Assembly (NCBI GenBank): GCA_002348925.1
Contig: DEBV01000014.1
Coordinates: forward strand, 106,527 to 113,127
Origin: Alphaproteobacteria bacterium UBA2947
Lineage (GTDB): Bacteria; Pseudomonadota; Alphaproteobacteria; Rs-D84
Direction: 5' to 3'
DNA length: 6,601 bases
Shown: piece by piece, positions 4,410 to 6,601 of the stretch
How the letters are laid out: the number at the start of each line of letters is the position of its first letter
Position numbering within the stretch: the first letter of the stretch is position 1
The notes under the pieces: model-generated
What the model was told of the DNA's origin: nothing
Database searches by the model: none
Seen by the model: only the letters and a program-made list of their open reading frames with translations
Program-made: the position numbers and the translations under genes

Positions 4410-6491
4410 ATGTCAGTTGGAAAAACCGCATCTTTGGATATGTACCGCAATATTGGAATTATGGCCCATATTGACGCAGGTAAAACAACAACATCTGAAC
4501 GTATTTTGTTCTATACCGGTAAAACATATAAAATCGGTGAAGTGCACGATGGTGCTGCAACAATGGACTGGATGGTTCAAGAACAAGAACGTGGTATTAC
4601 AATTACTTCTGCTGCGACAACTTGTTTTTGGCGCGATCATCGTATCAATTTGATTGACACCCCAGGACACGTTGACTTTACAATGGAAGTAGAACGTTCT
4701 TTGCGTGTTTTGGACGGTGCAGTTGCTGTATTTGAATCTGTGTCTGGTGTGCAACCACAAACAGAAACAGTATGGCGTCAGGCAGATCGTTATAATGTTC
4801 CACGTATTTGCTTTATTAACAAAATGGACAGAACAGGTGCAAACTTCTTCCGTTGTGTTGATATGATTCGTGAACGTTTGGGCGCTAATCCATTGGTTGT
4901 TAATTTCCCAATCGGTCAAGAACAAGATTTCAAAGGCGTCGTTGATGTCGTTGAAATGAAAGGAATTATTTGGGAAGATGAAAATGGTTCTCATCCAAAA
5001 ACAGAAGAAATTCCTGCGGAATTGAGAGATAAAGCAGAAGAATTGCACAACAAATTGATTGAAGAAGTCGTAACACTTGACGATACAATCATGGAAGAAT
5101 ATATGGAAGGCAAAGTTCCAGATACAGCGACAATCAAAAAATTGTTGCGTAAGGGAACAATTGCACAAAACTTCGTTCCTGTGTTGTGTGGAACTGCATT
5201 TAAGAACAAAGGTGTTCAACCATTGTTGGACGCTATCGTAGATTATTTGCCATCACCATTGGATATTCCTGCAATTAAAGGAACAAAAATGGATGGTGAA
5301 ACAGAAGCAGAACGTCACGCAGATCCAAAAGAACCTTTCAGTGCCTTGGCATTTAAGGTTGCGAATGACCCATTCGTTGGAAACTTGATGTTTATCCGTA
5401 TTTATTCTGGTAAATTGACTTCTGGTTCTTATATTTATAACTCTAATCGTGATAAACGCGAACGTGTTGGTCGTATGTTGTTGATGCATGCAAATGCACG
5501 TGAAGAAATCAAAGAAGCGTCCGCGGGTGATATTATCACTTTGGTTGGTATGAAAGAAACTATTACTGGTGACACTTTGTGCGATGAATCAAATCCAATT
5601 ATTTTGGAATCAATTCACGTTCCAGAACCAGTTATTTCTATCGCAGTTGAACCAAAAACAAAAGCCGATATTGAAAAGATGTCTTTGGGCTTGCAAGCGT
5701 TGGCAAAAGAAGATCCTTCTTTCCGCGTATCTGTAGACGAAGAATCTGGTCAAACAATTTTGGCTGGGGTTGGTGAATTGCACTTGGAAATTTTGGTTGA
5801 TCGTTTGTTACGTGAATTCAAAGTAGATGTTAATGTTGGTGAACCACGTATCGCATATCGTGAAACTTTCCGCAAACCAGTTTTGGAAGAATATACACAC
5901 AAGAAACAATCTGGTGGTTCTGGTCAGTACGCTCAGGTTAAAATCCAATTTGAACCATTGGAACCAGGTGCTGGATATGAATTTGAAAACAAGATTGTTG
6001 GTGGTGCGATTCCAAAAGAATACATCCCTGGTGTAGAAAAAGGTTTGAAGATAGCACAACAAACAGGTGTTTTGATTGGCTATCCAACAGTAGATTTCAA
6101 GGCCACATTGGTAGATGGTAAATATCACGAAGTTGACTCTAATGTGTTATGCTTTGAAATTGCGGCGCGTGCTTGCTTCCGCGAAGCGATGAAGAAAGCT
6201 GCACCAAAATTATTGGAACCGATTATGAAGCTTTCGGTTAACACACCGGAAGAATACGTCGGTGACATTATTGGCGATTTGAACAGTCGCCGCGGACAAA
6301 TCAATGGTATCGAAACCAGATTTGGCAGCCAGTTAATCACTGCGTTTGTCCCTCTGGCGAATTTGTTCGGGTATGTCAAAACATTACGTTCTTTGTCACA
6401 GGGTCGTGCAAATCCATATATGGAATTGTCGCACTATGACGAAGTGCCACAAAATGTTGCTGACGAAGTAATCAAAAAAATGACAAAATAA
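4410..6491 (+). CDS. fusA: Translation elongation factor G (EF-G)
   Basis: EF-G is the GTPase that moves tRNAs and mRNA through the ribosome after peptide transfer, and with RRF splits ribosomes for recycling. All 693 residues are present and uninterrupted. GTPase motifs are AHIDAGKTT (19-27), RGITI (61-65), DTPGH (83-87), NKMD (137-140) and TAFKNKG (262-268, Thr where E. coli has Ser). Domain II covers about 290-405, domain III about 405-480, and domain IV, which reaches into the A site, about 481-600 with GGSGQYAQV (502-510) and GGAIPKEYIPGVEKG (531-545). Domain V has EYVGDIIGDLNSRRGQI (615-631). AAGGA at 4398-4402 lies seven bases before the ATG. The chain aligns as one ordinary bacterial EF-G, with FEIAARACFREA (582-593) resembling alphaproteobacteria. 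Codon choice changes abruptly near codon 580: Leu is TTG in 38 of 40 codons before it and in only 5 of 11 from there on. Confidence 0.99.
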   Translation: MSVGKTASLDMYRNIGIMAHIDAGKTTTSERILFYTGKTYKIGEVHDGAATMDWMVQEQERGITITSAATTCFWRDHRINLIDTPGHVDFTMEVERSLRVLDGAVAVFESVSGVQPQTETVWRQADRYNVPRICFINKMDRTGANFFRCVDMIRERLGANPLVVNFPIGQEQDFKGVVDVVEMKGIIWEDENGSHPKTEEIPAELRDKAEELHNKLIEEVVTLDDTIMEEYMEGKVPDTATIKKLLRKGTIAQNFVPVLCGTAFKNKGVQPLLDAIVDYLPSPLDIPAIKGTKMDGETEAERHADPKEPFSALAFKVANDPFVGNLMFIRIYSGKLTSGSYIYNSNRDKRERVGRMLLMHANAREEIKEASAGDIITLVGMKETITGDTLCDESNPIILESIHVPEPVISIAVEPKTKADIEKMSLGLQALAKEDPSFRVSVDEESGQTILAGVGELHLEILVDRLLREFKVDVNVGEPRIAYRETFRKPVLEEYTHKKQSGGSGQYAQVKIQFEPLEPGAGYEFENKIVGGAIPKEYIPGVEKGLKIAQQTGVLIGYPTVDFKATLVDGKYHEVDSNVLCFEIAARACFREAMKKAAPKLLEPIMKLSVNTPEEYVGDIIGDLNSRRGQINGIETRFGSQLITAFVPLANLFGYVKTLRSLSQGRANPYMELSHYDEVPQNVADEVIKKMTK

Positions 6492-6533
6492 ACAGTTTAC
6501 AACTTAAATAACTAACAGCCTAAGGAGAAAACT

Positions 6534-6601
6534 ATGGCAAAAGAAAAGTATGTAAGAACAAAACCTCATGTCAATATTGGTACTATTGGTCACGTTGACC
6601 A
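6534..6601 (+). CDS. tuf: Elongation factor Tu (EF-Tu), 5' end only
   Basis: EF-Tu delivers aminoacyl-tRNA to the ribosomal A site as a GTP complex. Only 22 full codons fall in the window. They read MAKEKYVRTKPHVNIGTIGH followed by Val-Asp, and the next codon begins CA, as expected for the GHVDHGKT P-loop. The site AAGGAG (6522-6527), six bases before the ATG, is a perfect match to the anti-Shine-Dalgarno sequence and the best in the operon, fitting the very high output of EF-Tu. The 42-base gap after fusA contains no terminator, so tuf is the fourth gene of the same transcript. Nothing can be said about the missing 3' part. Confidence 0.97.
   Translation, partial: MAKEKYVRTKPHVNIGTIGHVD

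Noticed and set aside
4366..4653. 95-codon + frame overlapping the rpsG end and fusA start
   Set aside because: It conflicts with two certain genes and its translation is the out-of-frame reading of EF-G.
4413..5219. Open frame of 268 codons on the minus strand across fusA
   Set aside because: It is antisense to the best-conserved part of EF-G, rich in Cys, Phe and Asn as expected from reverse-complemented codons, and has no ribosome binding site or recognisable domain.
1..6601. Mobile element, CRISPR array, toxin-antitoxin, defence or other novel multi-gene system
   Set aside because: No transposase or integrase, no regularly spaced repeats, no small overlapping gene pair; apart from one unknown gene all coding sequence belongs to conserved housekeeping or envelope functions.

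Overview
The window is a stretch of an AT-rich bacterial chromosome, almost certainly from an alphaproteobacterium. All recognisable genes lie on the + strand. The taxonomic call rests on the EF-G and S12/S7 sequences (for example the FEIAARACFREA block of EF-G), a Gram-negative envelope (MltG plus a Phe-terminated outer-membrane barrel protein), and an intact rpsL-rpsG-fusA-tuf order. The low GC, Lys/Asn-rich proteins and strong TTG/CGT/CCA codon preference in abundant proteins suggest a reduced or host- or gut-associated lineage. That last point is inference; family or genus cannot be fixed from here. In Rickettsia, as far as I recall, tuf does not follow fusA, so the order here argues against a typical Rickettsia.

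Layout. Positions 1-26 are the terminator of an unseen upstream gene, overlapped by a good sigma70-type promoter for an unrecognised 319-residue, Lys-rich soluble protein (92-1051). Its stop codon sits in the loop of an 8-bp hairpin. Next is mltG (1157-2167), a complete endolytic murein transglycosylase whose -10 box lies so close to the ATG that the mRNA may be leaderless. The 184-base gap after mltG holds two divergent promoters. One drives the following outer-membrane protein gene (2352-3149). The other points left and runs at once into a minus-strand intrinsic terminator. The barrel gene ends in a strong terminator (3162-3193).

From about 3296 the str operon begins: a perfect-consensus promoter, a structured leader of about 140 nt, rpsL, rpsG, fusA and the first 22 codons of tuf, all with good or acceptable ribosome binding sites. 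These genes encode the decoding-centre protein S12, the 30S head protein S7, the translocase EF-G and the aminoacyl-tRNA carrier EF-Tu, normally co-expressed in proportion to growth. rpoBC is not directly upstream; envelope genes are.

I found no mobile element, CRISPR, tRNA, rRNA or defence system. The points worth a second look are the minus-strand promoter-terminator pair, the possibly leaderless mltG, sharp codon-usage changes inside fusA and the barrel gene, the structured str leader, and the unrecognised first gene.
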